Part shown: in pieces, positions 7,950 through 17,626 of the stretch
Position numbering within the stretch: position 1 is the stretch's first letter
How the letters are laid out: every line of letters begins with the position of its first letter
Assembly (NCBI RefSeq): GCF_008312835.1
Contig: NZ_VSKS01000006.1
Coordinates: forward strand, 124,001 to 188,000
Origin: Streptomyces marokkonensis
GTDB lineage: Bacteria > Actinomycetota > Actinomycetes > Streptomycetales > Streptomycetaceae
Reading direction: 5' to 3'
Length of the DNA stretch: 64,000 nucleotides
Notes under the pieces: generated by a model
What the model was told of the DNA's origin: nothing
What the model saw: the letters and a program-made list of their open reading frames with translations, nothing else
Databases searched by the model: none
Position numbers and translations under genes: made by a program

Positions 7950-8927
7950 TCAGTCGCCGGGACCGCAGAGGCGGGCGAACCGTGCCGCGTCGACGTTGCC
8001 GCCGGACAGGATCAGGCCGACGCGGCCCGTGAGCGGGCCCACGCGGCCCGTGAGCAGCGCGGCGAGCGGGGTGGCGCCGCTCGGCTCGAGTACGATCTTC
8101 AGCCGCTCGAACGCGAACCGCATCGCGTCCCTGATCTCGTCGTCGCCGACCAGCACGATCCCGTCGAGGAGCCTCCGGTTGACGGAGAAGGTCAGTTCGC
8201 CCGGGGTGTGCAGGGCCTGGCCGTCGGCGATGGTGCGCGGCACGGGGATGCCGACGCGCCGGCCCGCCTCCAGCGACCTCTTGGTGTCGTCCCCGCTCTC
8301 CGGCTCGACGCCGATCACCCGGGTGGCCGGGTGCAGGGCCTTGACGGCGGTGGCGCTCCCGGCGATCAGCCCTCCGCCGCCGACCGGTGCGAGCAGGACC
8401 CCCAGCTCCCCCGCCTCCTCCACGAGTTCCAGGGCCGCCGTGCCCTGTCCGGCGATGACGTGCGGATGCTCGTAGGGCGGGACGACGGTCAGCCCGCGCT
8501 CGGCGGCGAGGGCCTCGGCGACGGCGACCCGGTCGCCGGTGTACCGGTCGTAGGTGACGATCTCGGCGCCGTACCCCTCGGCGGCCGCCCGCTTCGACGG
8601 CGGGGCGTCCTCGGGCATGACGATGACGGCGGTGGTGCCGAGCTCCCGGGCGGCCAGGGCGACGGCCTGGGCGTGGTTGCCTGAGGAGTAGGCGGCGATG
8701 CCCCGCGACAGCTGTCCGGGACCGAGCCGGGAGGCCGCGTTGTAGGCGCCGCGGAACTTGAAGGCGCCGACGCGCTGGAAGTTCTCGCACTTGAGGTGGA
8801 CCTCGGCACCGGCGAGCGCGTCCAGCGTGCGGGACCGCAGGACGGGCGTGCGGTGCGCGACGCCCTCCAGGCGCTCGGCTGCGGAGCGGACGTCGTCGAG
8901 GGTGATCGGCGGGGTGGTGGTCGTCAC
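7950..8927 (-). CDS. PLP-dependent threonine/3-hydroxyaspartate ammonia-lyase family
   Basis: 325-residue fold-type II PLP enzyme of the threonine dehydratase/serine racemase group. The Schiff-base lysine is in AFKFRGAYNA (Lys57) and the phosphate-binding glycine loop is PVGGGGLIAG near residue 185. There is no C-terminal ACT domain, so this is not the isoleucine-pathway IlvA. GTG start overlaps the regulator stop (GTGA). Coupling to a YheO/DauR-type regulator favours threo-3-hydroxyaspartate ammonia-lyase or an amino-acid racemase/deaminase over biosynthetic threonine dehydratase; this is inference from context. Confidence 0.85.
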   Translation of the reverse strand: MTTTTPPITLDDVRSAAERLEGVAHRTPVLRSRTLDALAGAEVHLKCENFQRVGAFKFRGAYNAASRLGPGQLSRGIAAYSSGNHAQAVALAARELGTTAVIVMPEDAPPSKRAAAEGYGAEIVTYDRYTGDRVAVAEALAAERGLTVVPPYEHPHVIAGQGTAALELVEEAGELGVLLAPVGGGGLIAGSATAVKALHPATRVIGVEPESGDDTKRSLEAGRRVGIPVPRTIADGQALHTPGELTFSVNRRLLDGIVLVGDDEIRDAMRFAFERLKIVLEPSGATPLAALLTGRVGPLTGRVGLILSGGNVDAARFARLCGPGD

Positions 8928-9613
8928 GCGGTGCCTCCGGCGGGGGTCGGGTCGGTCGTCGTCCTGGACCGGGAGAGGTAGCTGTAGGCGGTGGCGCGGG
9001 AGATGCCGAGCCGGCCGGCGACCTGCTCGATCGCGCGCCGTACGGCGAAGACACCGCGGGCGTCCAGGTCACGGAACAGCCGCAGGCGCTCCTCGCGGTC
9101 GAGTTGTGCCCAGCCCCGGTGCTGCCGGACCTGGTGGGCGTCGACGATCGCCTCGACCACCGAGTCGATGTCGTTGCCGAAGGTGGTCGTCGGCGGTTCG
9201 GCCGGGCCGGCGCCGAGACCGGCGAGCGCGCCGAGGAGGGAGTGCACCTGACCGACGGCGGTGACGTCGACGTTGACGCACAGCGCGCCGAACACCGCCC
9301 CCGTGGAGTCCCGGAGCACCATGGTGGAGGACTTCACGAGGGCGCCCCGGCCGGTCCGGGTGAGGTAGTTGAGCTCGTCGGCCGCCTCGTCGCCGCGGGC
9401 CAGCACGCGCATGCCGATCTCGCTCATCGCCCCGCCCACCGCCCGTCCGGTCACGGACCCGGCCACGGCGACCACCGATTCCTCCGGACGCCGGTAGTCG
9501 TGCAGCACCACCTCGCAGACCGGCCCGAACGTCGCCGCGATCCCGTCGGCGACCGGCGCCAGCGCGGCGAGAATCGCGTCCCTTTCGGCGTCCCGGTCCG
9601 GCACGGCGGCCAT
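8924..9613 (-). CDS. YheO/DauR-type PAS-like transcriptional regulator
   Basis: About 229 residues. The N-terminal YheO PAS-like domain has PVCEVVLHDYRRPEESVVAVAGS and ALCVNVDVTAVGQV, and the C-terminal helix-turn-helix has RRAIEQVAGRLGISRATAYSYLSR. Such proteins sense small metabolites, and DauR regulates D-amino-acid catabolism. The ATG at 9613 was chosen because the GGGGGG run lies a few bases upstream and the protein then starts MAAVPDRD. An upstream in-frame start at 9646 is possible. Its gene leads a two-gene operon with the ammonia-lyase, and a palindrome in its promoter suggests autoregulation. Confidence 0.82.
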   Translation of the reverse strand: MAAVPDRDAERDAILAALAPVADGIAATFGPVCEVVLHDYRRPEESVVAVAGSVTGRAVGGAMSEIGMRVLARGDEAADELNYLTRTGRGALVKSSTMVLRDSTGAVFGALCVNVDVTAVGQVHSLLGALAGLGAGPAEPPTTTFGNDIDSVVEAIVDAHQVRQHRGWAQLDREERLRLFRDLDARGVFAVRRAIEQVAGRLGISRATAYSYLSRSRTTTDPTPAGGTA

Positions 9614-9666
9614 GGACACACCCCCCTGCCTCCCTGGTCCCGTCACGTCTTCGTTCAGACTATCCG

Positions 9667-9679
9667 TCCAGGTGCTGGA
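9667..9679 (-). promoter_or_regulatory. Probable promoter/operator of the YheO-type regulator
   Basis: TCCAGGTGCTGGA is a 5-3-5 palindrome located about 55 bp upstream of the regulator start. It sits just upstream of a minus-strand TAGTCT hexamer (9658-9663) that could be the -10 element. A third TCCAG copy follows at 9687-9691. This suits autoregulation, but the binding protein is inferred from position only. Confidence 0.4.
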
Positions 9680-9874
9680 TTGCCAGTCCAGACGTTCGCC
9701 GTTCCCGACGTCCCTGGCGGATGCGCGGAGGCAGGCGGGCGGCGGGCCCCGGGCCGGGGGGGAAGGGAGGCCGAGCGAGCGCCCTGTGCGGCCCGGACGG
9801 CCGCGAACGTCCTCACGGCGCGGCGGTGGCCGACGGCCTCGCGGACGGCGGGGAGGGCGTCCTCACCTGCCGGA

Positions 9875-11011
9875 TCACCGCGGCCGGTACGCCTGCCGTC
9901 CGGCGTCCACGGCCGCGTACAGGCTGTCCCAGGACGCCGCGAGCCGTTCGGCGGTCCGCGTCTCCAGTTCCCGGGCGACCGCGTCCGCGTCGATGCCCAG
10001 TCGCTCCAGCCGGGTCCACACGTCCTGAGCCGCGCGGTACCGGCCCATCAGGGTGTCCCCGCACAGGCCGAGACGGCGGGCGGCGGCCTCCAGCGTGGGC
10101 AGTGTCATCGCGTTGACCGTGCCCCAGGTGACGAGCCGTTCCACGTACCGGGTGGGGGACGCCTCCCGCTCCGGCACGGTGGTGGCCGTCCACATCAGGC
10201 GCTGCGGATGGGCCCCGGCGGCGGCCAGCGCACGCCAGTGCGCGCCACCGAACAAGTCGTCGTACACCTGGTAGAACAGGCAGGCGCTGGCCTCGGCGGC
10301 CTCGCCGCACAGGGCCAGTGCCTCGGGGGTGCCGAGCCGCCGGAGTCTGGCGTCGACCTCGGCGTCGAGGAGTCCCACCGGGAGCGAGGCCACCGAGGCG
10401 ACCACCGGCAGCCGCCGGCCGTCGGCCCGGGCGCGCCGCAGCCCTTCGACATAGGCGTCGAGGGCCTGCCGGTAGCGCGACACGGAGAAGACGGCGGTGA
10501 CGTGCACCGGGAAGCCCTCGCCGACGCAGTCCCGGATCGCGGCGATCCCCTCCGCCGTGGCCGGCAGCTTGACCATCGCGTTCGGCCGGTTCACCGCGCG
10601 CAGCGCCCGCTCCGCCTCCGCCACGGCCGACTCGGCGTCGCGCACGAGGCGCGGATCGAGGTCCATCGACACCAGTCCGTCGAGCCCGCCGGTGGCCCGG
10701 TACACCGGCCGCAGTTCGTCGCAGGCCCAGCGGACGTCGCGGGCGGACACCGCCCGCACCGCGTCGGCGGCGCAGATGTCGGCGGACGCGAGGCCGGCGA
10801 GCTGGTCACGGTAGACGTCGTCGGTCCCCACCGCCGTGGCCAGTACGGCCGGGTCCGACGTGACCCCCCGGACCCCGGTGTGCGCGACGAGGCGGGTCAG
10901 CCGACCGGAGGCCAGGTGACCGCGGCTGAGTCCGTCCAGCCACGGCGAGACACCCTCCGCGACGAGTTCGTCCAGCTCCGGCGCGCCCGGTGCACCCAAC
11001 CGGTCCGACAT
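9875..11011 (-). CDS. tal: Transaldolase
   Basis: 378-residue transaldolase, the length of actinobacterial pentose-phosphate enzymes. Catalytic Schiff-base lysine lies in NAMVKLPATAEGIAAI, and GVTSDPAVLATAV matches the N-terminal family signature GVTTNP. It exchanges dihydroxyacetone units and yields or consumes erythrose 4-phosphate. GGAGGAG precedes the ATG. It is divergent from a DAHP synthase gene, whose substrates are erythrose 4-phosphate and phosphoenolpyruvate. No transketolase or glucose-6-phosphate dehydrogenase neighbours it, so it is probably a pathway-dedicated second copy feeding the aromatic branch. Confidence 0.9.
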   Translation of the reverse strand: MSDRLGAPGAPELDELVAEGVSPWLDGLSRGHLASGRLTRLVAHTGVRGVTSDPAVLATAVGTDDVYRDQLAGLASADICAADAVRAVSARDVRWACDELRPVYRATGGLDGLVSMDLDPRLVRDAESAVAEAERALRAVNRPNAMVKLPATAEGIAAIRDCVGEGFPVHVTAVFSVSRYRQALDAYVEGLRRARADGRRLPVVASVASLPVGLLDAEVDARLRRLGTPEALALCGEAAEASACLFYQVYDDLFGGAHWRALAAAGAHPQRLMWTATTVPEREASPTRYVERLVTWGTVNAMTLPTLEAAARRLGLCGDTLMGRYRAAQDVWTRLERLGIDADAVARELETRTAERLAASWDSLYAAVDAGRQAYRPR

Positions 11012-11842
11012 GACGGGTCGTCACTCCTCCGTGCGTCAGTCGCGGGATCTGCCCTCAGGATCCTGAGGTTATCCGGGTGCGGAGGAGTTGAACTACGGGG
11101 GGTGTGTCAGATTGGCGCAAAGTGGTTCTCGCATCGACTTGATGAAGTACCGGCTATTTGACGAAGTGCGTCGAACGGCATTGGCCGGACCATCCCTCCC
11201 GGCTCAGGATCGGGAGGCGAACAGTCGGCCGGGAGTTCGACACGGAATGTCGGCACGGCCGCTCCGTACGCCCAGGGAGCATCACGCGCATGACCGCACC
11301 GCCGCCTCTCAGCCCCCCGCCCGAACCGTCCGCCATTCCTCCATCGACCACGACACCGCAGCACGCCACCTGGGCGAACGACCCGTTTTCCCACACCGGC
11401 CCGCCGTGGACCCGCCCACGGCGGCGTTCGCACAGTACCTCGCCACCCCGGCGCAATGGGGCCGGCGACGAGCCCGTGAGGGCGGTCCCCGCATTCCTTG
11501 CCGACTTCGGCGCGGGATGAACGGGAAAGCACCGTCCCGGTGTGAATAACGCACCTTTCGGCGGACGCCGTCGCGTCCCGCTGCCACAGGCCGAAACGGT
11601 TCGAACGTAACCGGGCAATCGCCGCTCGCGCGTTCCCCTGACATATCGGCACCGGACCAATTACGCGTGCCGGAACAATGCAGCCGACCCGTTCCGGGGC
11701 GCCCGGAGCCCGAACCGTCGCAGCCCGCACGAGGACGGGAGGCGACACCCGCCAGGGGCGCGCCGGTGGCCGACGACCCCCGGCGCACAGCGGTGCGCCC
11801 GATCCGCCGACCGCCGTCCGACACCCGCCAAAGGAGACACCA
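11012..11842. other. 831-bp divergent intergenic region
   Basis: Lies between the transaldolase (minus) and DAHP synthase (plus) genes. No convincing gene was found; the small open frames here show no family features. The first 200 bp are less GC-rich than the surroundings. They hold two 10-bp direct repeats, TTGATGAAGT (11139-11148) and TTGACGAAGT (11158-11167), 19 bp apart, which could be an activator or repressor site. The promoters of both divergent genes should lie here. Confidence 0.6.
11139..11167. promoter_or_regulatory. Direct-repeat site in the divergent control region
   Basis: TTGATGAAGT and TTGACGAAGT differ by one base and start 19 bp apart, on the same face within about two turns. 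Located in the most AT-rich part of the transaldolase/DAHP synthase intergenic region. Function inferred from arrangement alone. Confidence 0.3.
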
Positions 11843-13015
11843 GTGGACGACGCCCTGCTCGACATCCAGGACAAACCGGCCAGGCAGCAGCCCGAGTGGG
11901 GCAACGCGTCCCGGGCGCGCCAGGTCAGGGACACCCTGGCCACCCGTCCGGCGCTCGTCGAGGCCGAGGACATCGACATCCTGCGCTCGTCACTGGCCCG
12001 GGTCGCCTCGGGAGAGGCGCTGGTCGTCCAGTCCGGCGACTGCGCCGAGGATCCGGCCGAGTGCACGCCCGGATACGTCGCGCGCAAGACCGCCGTGCTG
12101 GACCTGCTGGCCGGCGCGCTCAAGATGATCACGCACAAGCCGGTGCTCCGGGTGGGCCGCATCGCGGGGCAGTTCGGCAAGCCCCGTTCCAGCTCCACCG
12201 AACTCGTGGGCGGCGTGGAACTTCCCTCCTACCGCGGTCACATGGTCAACGGCCCGGAGCCCGACCCCCAGAGCCGGCGGCCGGAGCCCCACCGCATGCT
12301 GGCCTGTTACCAGGCGGCGCAGGAGATCATGACGCATCTGGGATGGCGGGGCCCCGCCCGGCGGCACTGGATGGAGCCGCCCGTGTGGACCAGCCACGAG
12401 GCCCTGATCCTCGACTACGAACTCCCCTTGGTCCGGCGGGACGACCGGGGGCGGCTGGTGCTCACCTCCACGCACTGGCCGTGGATCGGGGAGCGCACCC
12501 GCCAGCTCGACGGTGCCCATGTCGCCCTGCTCTCGCGGGTCGCCAACCCGGTGGCGTGCAAGATCGGGCCGAACGTGACGGCCGACGAGCTGCTCGGTCT
12601 GTGCCAACGGCTGGACCCCGGACGGGAGAAGGGCCGTCTGACCCTCATCGCCCGGATGGGGGCCTCGTCGGTCGGCGACCGGCTGCCGAAGCTCGTCGCC
12701 GCGGCGCGCGAGGCGGGGCACCCGGTGATATGGCTCACCGACGCCATGCACGGGAACACCGTCACCCTGCCCAACGGCATGAAGACCCGCTTCCTGGAGA
12801 CGATCGAGCGCGAGGTCCAGGAGTTCCAGGAGGCCGTCCGGTCCGAGGGCGGCACCGTCGGCGGGCTCCATCTGGAGACGACACCGGACGACGTCACCGA
12901 GTGCGTCCCCAACGACACCTGCGTCGAGCACGTGGCGGACAAGTACACGACCTACTGCGATCCGCGTCTCAACCCGAGCCAGGCCGTCGCCGTGGCCTCG
13001 GCCTGGCTCGGCTGA
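11843..13015 (+). CDS. Type II 3-deoxy-7-phosphoheptulonate (DAHP) synthase, PhzC/AroX type
   Basis: First enzyme of the shikimate pathway, condensing phosphoenolpyruvate and erythrose 4-phosphate. The 390-residue protein is the short plant-like class II form found in secondary-metabolite clusters. Recognised segments: VQSGDCAEDPAEC, RVGRIAGQFGKPRSS, HMVNGPEPDPQSRRPEPHRML, KIGPNVTADELL, MHGNTVTLPNGMKTR and TECVPNDTCVEHVADKYTTYCDPRLNPSQ. GTG 11843 has AAAGGAG six bases upstream; the open frame reaches further back without family similarity. It leads a plus-strand operon with a dehydrogenase, PhzD and PhzE genes, in the same order as aroX-dhbX-icmX-adsX of the tilivalline cluster. Confidence 0.93.
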   Translation: MDDALLDIQDKPARQQPEWGNASRARQVRDTLATRPALVEAEDIDILRSSLARVASGEALVVQSGDCAEDPAECTPGYVARKTAVLDLLAGALKMITHKPVLRVGRIAGQFGKPRSSSTELVGGVELPSYRGHMVNGPEPDPQSRRPEPHRMLACYQAAQEIMTHLGWRGPARRHWMEPPVWTSHEALILDYELPLVRRDDRGRLVLTSTHWPWIGERTRQLDGAHVALLSRVANPVACKIGPNVTADELLGLCQRLDPGREKGRLTLIARMGASSVGDRLPKLVAAAREAGHPVIWLTDAMHGNTVTLPNGMKTRFLETIEREVQEFQEAVRSEGGTVGGLHLETTPDDVTECVPNDTCVEHVADKYTTYCDPRLNPSQAVAVASAWLG

Positions 13016-13088
13016 CCCATCCACCCACCCCGGTCGGCTCGCCCACGGCCGACGGGCAGGCAGACACGCAGATGAGGAGGTCCTGACC

Positions 13089-13859
13089 ATGGACGGGAAG
13101 GTCGCACTCGTCACCGGAGCGGCCGGTGGCATCGGTGAGGCGGTCGCCCGCGCCCTCGGCGAACGCGGCGCGGTGGTGGCCGCCGTGGACCGGGACGCCG
13201 ACCGGTTGCGGCATACGGTGGACAAGCTGCGGGCGGACGGGCTGGAGGCCCAGGCCCTGCCCGCCGACGTGACGAGCGGTACGGACGCCGAATCCGTGGT
13301 CCGCGAGGCCGAACAGCGCCTCGGACCCCTGGAGTACCTGGTCAACGGCGCCGGCGTGCTGCGTCTGGGGCACGTGCGCCACCTCACCGAGGAGGACTGG
13401 ACGACGACCTTCGCCGTCAACGCCACCGGCGTCTTCCTGATGTCGCGGGCCGCGGTCAACCGGATGCTGCCCCGCCGGCGCGGCGCGATCGTCACCGTCG
13501 CGTCCAACGCCGCCGCCACACCACGGGTGCAGATGGCCGCGTACGCGGCGTCCAAGGCGGCGGCGACGATGTTCACCAAGAGTCTCGGCCTGGAGGTCGC
13601 GAGGGACGGGATCCGCTGCAACGTCGTGGCACCGGGCTCCACCGCCACCCCGATGCTCACCTCCATGTGGCAGGACGAGTCCGGCCCGAAGCACACGGTC
13701 GAAGGCCGGCTGGAGTCGTTCCGGGTGGGCATCCCGCTGGGCAAGCTGGCCCGTCCCGCCGACATCGCCGACGCCGTCGTCTTCCTGCTGTCCGACGAGG
13801 CCTCGCACATCACCCTGCACGAACTCACCGTCGACGGCGGCGCCGCCCTCGGCGCCTAG
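13089..13859 (+). CDS. Short-chain dehydrogenase, 2,3-dihydro-2,3-dihydroxybenzoate dehydrogenase (DhbA/DhbX) type
   Basis: 256-residue NAD(P)-dependent [11 protein letters not shown] at residues 9-16 is the cofactor loop, NGAG at 86-89 the structural motif, and Ser139, Tyr152 and Lys156 the catalytic triad. The small size and position between DAHP synthase and PhzD genes point to oxidation of a dihydro-aromatic ring. Here that would be trans-2,3-dihydro-3-hydroxyanthranilate to 3-hydroxyanthranilate. GAGGAGG precedes the ATG. Other SDR substrates are possible; the assignment rests on context. Confidence 0.85.
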   Translation: MDGKVALVTGAAGGIGEAVARALGERGAVVAAVDRDADRLRHTVDKLRADGLEAQALPADVTSGTDAESVVREAEQRLGPLEYLVNGAGVLRLGHVRHLTEEDWTTTFAVNATGVFLMSRAAVNRMLPRRRGAIVTVASNAAATPRVQMAAYAASKAAATMFTKSLGLEVARDGIRCNVVAPGSTATPMLTSMWQDESGPKHTVEGRLESFRVGIPLGKLARPADIADAVVFLLSDEASHITLHELTVDGGAALGA

Positions 13860-13909
13860 CCGGCGGCGGACACCCCGGCACCCCAGGCGACCCCGGAGAA
13901 GGAAACCCC

Positions 13910-14533
13910 ATGCCAGGCATACCCCCTGTCTCCCCCTACCCGATGCCGACAGCGGGTGATCTGCCCGCCAACACCGCCCGGTGGACGATCGACCCCGCCC
14001 GCGCGGTCCTGCTGGTCCACGACATGCAGCGCTACTTCCTGCGGCCCCTGCCCGGGGCCCTGCGCGCGGAACTGGTCCACAACGCCGGGCTGCTGCGCGA
14101 GCACTGCGCCGGGCTCGGCATGCCGGTGGCGTACACGGCCCAGCCCGGCGGCATGACCGAGGAGCAGCGCGGCCTGCTGAAGGACTTCTGGGGCCCGGGC
14201 ATGCGCACCGCCCCCGCCGACCGGCAGGTGGTCGACGAGCTGGCTCCGGCTCCCGGCGACTGGCACCTCACCAAGTGGCGCTACAGCGCCTTCTTCCGCT
14301 CCGATCTGCTGGAGCGGATGCGCGCCGCCGGGCGGGACCAGCTGCTGCTGTGCGGGGTGTACGCCCACGTGGGCGTACTGATGACCGCCGTCGAGGCGTT
14401 CACGAACGACATCCGGACGTTCCTCGTGGCCGACGCGGTGGCGGACTTCTCCCAGCACCACCACCAGCTGGCCCTGGAATACGCGGCGCAGCGCTGCGCC
14501 GTCGTCGTCACGACCAAGGAGGTCCTGGCATGA
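13910..14533 (+). CDS. phzD-like: PhzD-like isochorismatase (trans-2,3-dihydro-3-hydroxyanthranilate synthase)
   Basis: Hydrolyses the enol-pyruvyl ether of 2-amino-2-deoxyisochorismate to trans-2,3-dihydro-3-hydroxyanthranilate. At 207 residues it is exactly the length of Pseudomonas PhzD. It keeps long identical stretches such as [37 protein letters not shown] and [12 protein letters not shown]. The catalytic residues fall at Asp38 and Lys122, the same numbers as in PhzD. The ATG has GGAGAAGGA upstream; the frame is open earlier within the SDR gene. It overlaps the phzE-like start by ATGA. Confidence 0.95.
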   Translation: MPGIPPVSPYPMPTAGDLPANTARWTIDPARAVLLVHDMQRYFLRPLPGALRAELVHNAGLLREHCAGLGMPVAYTAQPGGMTEEQRGLLKDFWGPGMRTAPADRQVVDELAPAPGDWHLTKWRYSAFFRSDLLERMRAAGRDQLLLCGVYAHVGVLMTAVEAFTNDIRTFLVADAVADFSQHHHQLALEYAAQRCAVVVTTKEVLA

Positions 14534-16473
14534 CCGTAGTCACGCACGACGACCTGCTCGGCCGCATACTGGGCGAGCGGCCCCCGGCCGCGTACGCGCT
14601 GCTGCACCGTCCCGGGGCGACGGGCCCCGGAGTCCTCGACGTCGTCGCCGGCGAGGCGACCGAGCTGAGCACCCTCGCCGAACTCCCCCTGCCCGAGCGC
14701 CCGGTGGCCGGTGGCGGCGCCCGCCACGAGGTACTGGCGCTCGTGCCCTACCGGCAGATCGCCGAGCGCGGATTCGCCTGCCCCGACGACGGTGCGCCGC
14801 TGCTCGCGGTGGCCGTCACCGATCAGGCCACCGTGCCCGTCGCCGAGGTCCTCACCCGGATCCCCGACCTCCCCGTCGCACTGTCCGGCGGCCGCTTCGA
14901 CGTGCCGGACGAGGACTACGCCGACACCGTCCGCCGGGTCGTCACGGACGAGATCGGCACGGGAGAGGGCTCGAACTTCGTCATCAAGCGCACCTACACG
15001 GCCGACATCACCGGCTACACGCCGCGGCACGCCCTGGCCGTCTTCCGGCGCCTGCTGGAGCGCGAGTCCGGCGCCCACTGGACGTTCCTGGTCCGGGCCG
15101 GTGGCCGCACCCTCGTCGGCGCCACCCCCGAACGGCACATCAGCCTGCGCGCGGGCACGGCCGTGATGAACCCCATCAGCGGCACCTACCGCTACCCGTC
15201 CACCGGTCCCACCCTGCCGCAGGTCCTGGACTTCCTCGCCGACCGCAAGGAGGCCGACGAGCTGTACATGGTCGTCGACGAGGAACTGAAGATGATGGCC
15301 CGTATCTGCGAGTCGGGCGGCCGGGTGGTCGGCCCCTATCTGAAGGAGATGGCCCGGCTCGCGCACACCGAGTACTTCATCGAGGGGCACAGCACACGGG
15401 ACCCGCGCGACATCCTGCGCGAGACGCTGTTCGCCCCCACCGTCACCGGCAGCCCCCTGGAGAACGCCTGCCGGGTGATCAGCCGCTACGAACCGGAAGG
15501 CCGCGGCTACTACAGCGGTGTGGTCGCGCTCATCGGGCGTGACGAGCGCGGCGACCACGCCCTGGACTCGTCCATCCTCATCCGCACCGCGGACATCGAC
15601 GACGGCGGCCGCCTGCGCATCGGGGTCGGCGCCACGCTGGTGCGCCACTCCGACCCGGAGAGCGAGGTCGCCGAGACCGCGGCGAAGGCCGCGGGGCTCC
15701 TCGCGGCCGTGCGGTCCGACGGGCCCTCCCGCTTCGCGGAGCACCCCCGCGTCCGCGCGGCCCTGGAGGAACGCAACGCCACCCTCGCCGGCTACTGGCT
15801 GGCGGGGAGCGGGCCGGGCTCCCGCCCCGATCCGGCGCTGACCGGCCGCCGGGTCCTCGTCGTCGACGCCGAGGACACGTTCACCTCGATGCTCGAGCAG
15901 CAACTGCGGTCACTGGGGTTGCGGGTGACGGTGCGCCGGTTCGACGAGCCGTACACCCTGGACGACCACGACCTGGTCGTGATGGGTCCGGGTCCGGGCG
16001 ATCCGCGCGACACCGGCCACCCCAAGATCGCTCACCTGCGGACCGCCGTGCGCACCCTGCTGGAGCGGCGGCGCCCCTTCCTCGCCGTCTGTCTGAGCCA
16101 TCAGATGCTCTGCACCGAACTCGGTTTCCCCCTGGCCCGCCGGGAGGTGCCCAACCAGGGGGTGCAGAAGGAGATCGACCTGTTCGGTGTGCGCGAGCGG
16201 GTCGGCTTCTACAACACGTTCGCCGCCCGCTCGCAGGAGGACAAGGTCGACTGCGAGGGAGTGGGTGTCGTCGAGGTCAGTCACGACCCGGAGACCGGTG
16301 AGGTGCACGCCCTGCGCGGTCCTCACTTCGCCTCGATGCAGTTCCACGCCGAGTCGGTGCTCACCCAGGACGGTGTCCGCATCATCGGCGGCCTGATCAG
16401 GGAGATCGTGCCCGGAGCGAGGGGAAAGGAGCACGGCACCGTTGAGCAGGTTGCGCTGGCTGACCGCGGGTGA
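14530..16473 (+). CDS. phzE-like: PhzE-like 2-amino-2-deoxyisochorismate synthase
   Basis: Converts chorismate and glutamine to 2-amino-2-deoxyisochorismate. A 647-residue fusion: chorismate-binding MST domain (about 60-420; [42 protein letters not shown]) joined to a class I glutamine amidotransferase domain (about 440-635). The latter has the nucleophile in [10 protein letters not shown] near residue 521 and MQFHAESVL near residue 604. AVCLSHQ rather than GVCLGHQ is the PhzE form, separating it from ordinary anthranilate synthase fusions. ATG overlaps the phzD-like stop. Its 3' end overlaps the chorismate synthase start by 32 bp. Confidence 0.94.
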   Translation: MTVVTHDDLLGRILGERPPAAYALLHRPGATGPGVLDVVAGEATELSTLAELPLPERPVAGGGARHEVLALVPYRQIAERGFACPDDGAPLLAVAVTDQATVPVAEVLTRIPDLPVALSGGRFDVPDEDYADTVRRVVTDEIGTGEGSNFVIKRTYTADITGYTPRHALAVFRRLLERESGAHWTFLVRAGGRTLVGATPERHISLRAGTAVMNPISGTYRYPSTGPTLPQVLDFLADRKEADELYMVVDEELKMMARICESGGRVVGPYLKEMARLAHTEYFIEGHSTRDPRDILRETLFAPTVTGSPLENACRVISRYEPEGRGYYSGVVALIGRDERGDHALDSSILIRTADIDDGGRLRIGVGATLVRHSDPESEVAETAAKAAGLLAAVRSDGPSRFAEHPRVRAALEERNATLAGYWLAGSGPGSRPDPALTGRRVLVVDAEDTFTSMLEQQLRSLGLRVTVRRFDEPYTLDDHDLVVMGPGPGDPRDTGHPKIAHLRTAVRTLLERRRPFLAVCLSHQMLCTELGFPLARREVPNQGVQKEIDLFGVRERVGFYNTFAARSQEDKVDCEGVGVVEVSHDPETGEVHALRGPHFASMQFHAESVLTQDGVRIIGGLIREIVPGARGKEHGTVEQVALADRG

Positions 16474-17626
16474 GTCGCACGGTCCCGCACTCGTCGCGAC
16501 GCTGGAGGGTCTTCCCGCCGGTGTGCCGATCACCACGGACATGGTGGCGGACCACCTCGCGAGGCGGCGGCTGGGCCACGGTCGCGGTGCCCGGATGAAG
16601 TTCGAGCGGGACGAGGTCACCTTCCTCGGCGGCGTCCGGCACGGTCTGACCCTCGGTTCCCCGGTCGCGGTGATGGTGGGTAACACCGAGTGGCCGAAGT
16701 GGGAGCAGGTCATGGCGGCAGACCCGGTCGACCCCGAGGTGCTGGCCGGCCTGGCGCGCAACGCGCCGCTGACCCGGCCCCGCCCCGGCCACGCCGACCT
16801 GGCGGGCATGCAGAAGTACGGCTTCGACGAGGCCCGCCCGGTCCTGGAGCGCGCCTCCGCCCGCGAGACGGCCGCCCGCGTGGCGCTGGGCGCGGTGGCA
16901 CGGTCGTACCTGAAGGAGACGGCCGGCGTGGAGATCGTCAGCCACGTCGTCGAGCTGGCCGCGGCCAAGGCCCCGTACGGGGTGTACCCGGCCCCCGCCG
17001 ACGTGGAGCGGCTGGACGCGGACCCGGTGCGCTGCGTGGACGCGGACGCGTCGAAGGCGATGGTCGCGGAGATCGACCAGGCGCACAAGGACGGCGACAC
17101 CCTCGGCGGCGTGGTGGAGGTGCTGGCGTACGGCGTTCCCGTGGGCCTGGGCTCGCACGTGCACTGGGACCGGCGTCTGGACGCCCGGCTCGCGGCCGCG
17201 CTGATGGGCATCCAGGCCATCAAGGGCGTCGAGGTCGGCGACGGTTTCGACCTCGCCCGCGTCCCCGGTTCCAAGGCGCACGACGAGATCGTCGTCACCG
17301 GCGAGGGGATCAGGCGTGCCTCGGGTCGCTCGGGTGGTACGGAGGGTGGGCTGACCACGGGTGAGCTGCTGCGGGTGCGGGCGGCGATGAAGCCGATCGC
17401 CACCGTGCCGCGCGCGCTGAAGACGGTGGACGTCGTCACCGGCGAGGAGGCGGCCGCCCACCACCAGCGCTCCGACGTGTGCGCGGTGCCGGCCGCCGGG
17501 ATCGTCGCCGAGGCGATGGTCGCCCTCGTCCTCGCGGACGCGGTCGCGGAGAAGTTCGGCGGCGACAGCGTCACCGAGACCCGCCGCAACGTGCGGTCGT
17601 ACCTCGACAACCTGGCTGTCCGGTGA
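16442..17626 (+). CDS. aroC: Chorismate synthase
   Basis: Converts 5-enolpyruvylshikimate 3-phosphate to chorismate with reduced FMN. 394 residues, normal length. Signatures: [23 protein letters not shown] at the N-terminus (residues 4-26), [32 protein letters not shown] and [19 protein letters not shown] 16442 is preferred: AAAGGAG ends 10 bases upstream, and the next in-frame starts would cut conserved sequence. The gene begins inside the phzE-like gene, so supply of chorismate is built into this operon. A housekeeping aroC is expected elsewhere in the genome, which would make this a dedicated copy; that cannot be checked here. Confidence 0.95.
   Translation: MSRLRWLTAGESHGPALVATLEGLPAGVPITTDMVADHLARRRLGHGRGARMKFERDEVTFLGGVRHGLTLGSPVAVMVGNTEWPKWEQVMAADPVDPEVLAGLARNAPLTRPRPGHADLAGMQKYGFDEARPVLERASARETAARVALGAVARSYLKETAGVEIVSHVVELAAAKAPYGVYPAPADVERLDADPVRCVDADASKAMVAEIDQAHKDGDTLGGVVEVLAYGVPVGLGSHVHWDRRLDARLAAALMGIQAIKGVEVGDGFDLARVPGSKAHDEIVVTGEGIRRASGRSGGTEGGLTTGELLRVRAAMKPIATVPRALKTVDVVTGEEAAAHHQRSDVCAVPAAGIVAEAMVALVLADAVAEKFGGDSVTETRRNVRSYLDNLAVR

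Noticed and set aside
11290-11520. Small open frame of 76 codons starting MTAPPPLSPP
   Set aside because: No ribosome site and no recognisable family; composition looks like non-coding GC-rich DNA.
11843-16473. Phenazine biosynthesis cluster
   Set aside because: PhzC/D/E-like genes are present, but phzF, phzA/B and phzG are absent and an aromatising SDR takes their place.
13089-16473. Catechol siderophore (2,3-dihydroxybenzoate) pathway
   Set aside because: The synthase is a PhzE-type glutamine-dependent fusion, PhzD lacks the aryl-carrier domain of EntB, and no NRPS lies in the window.
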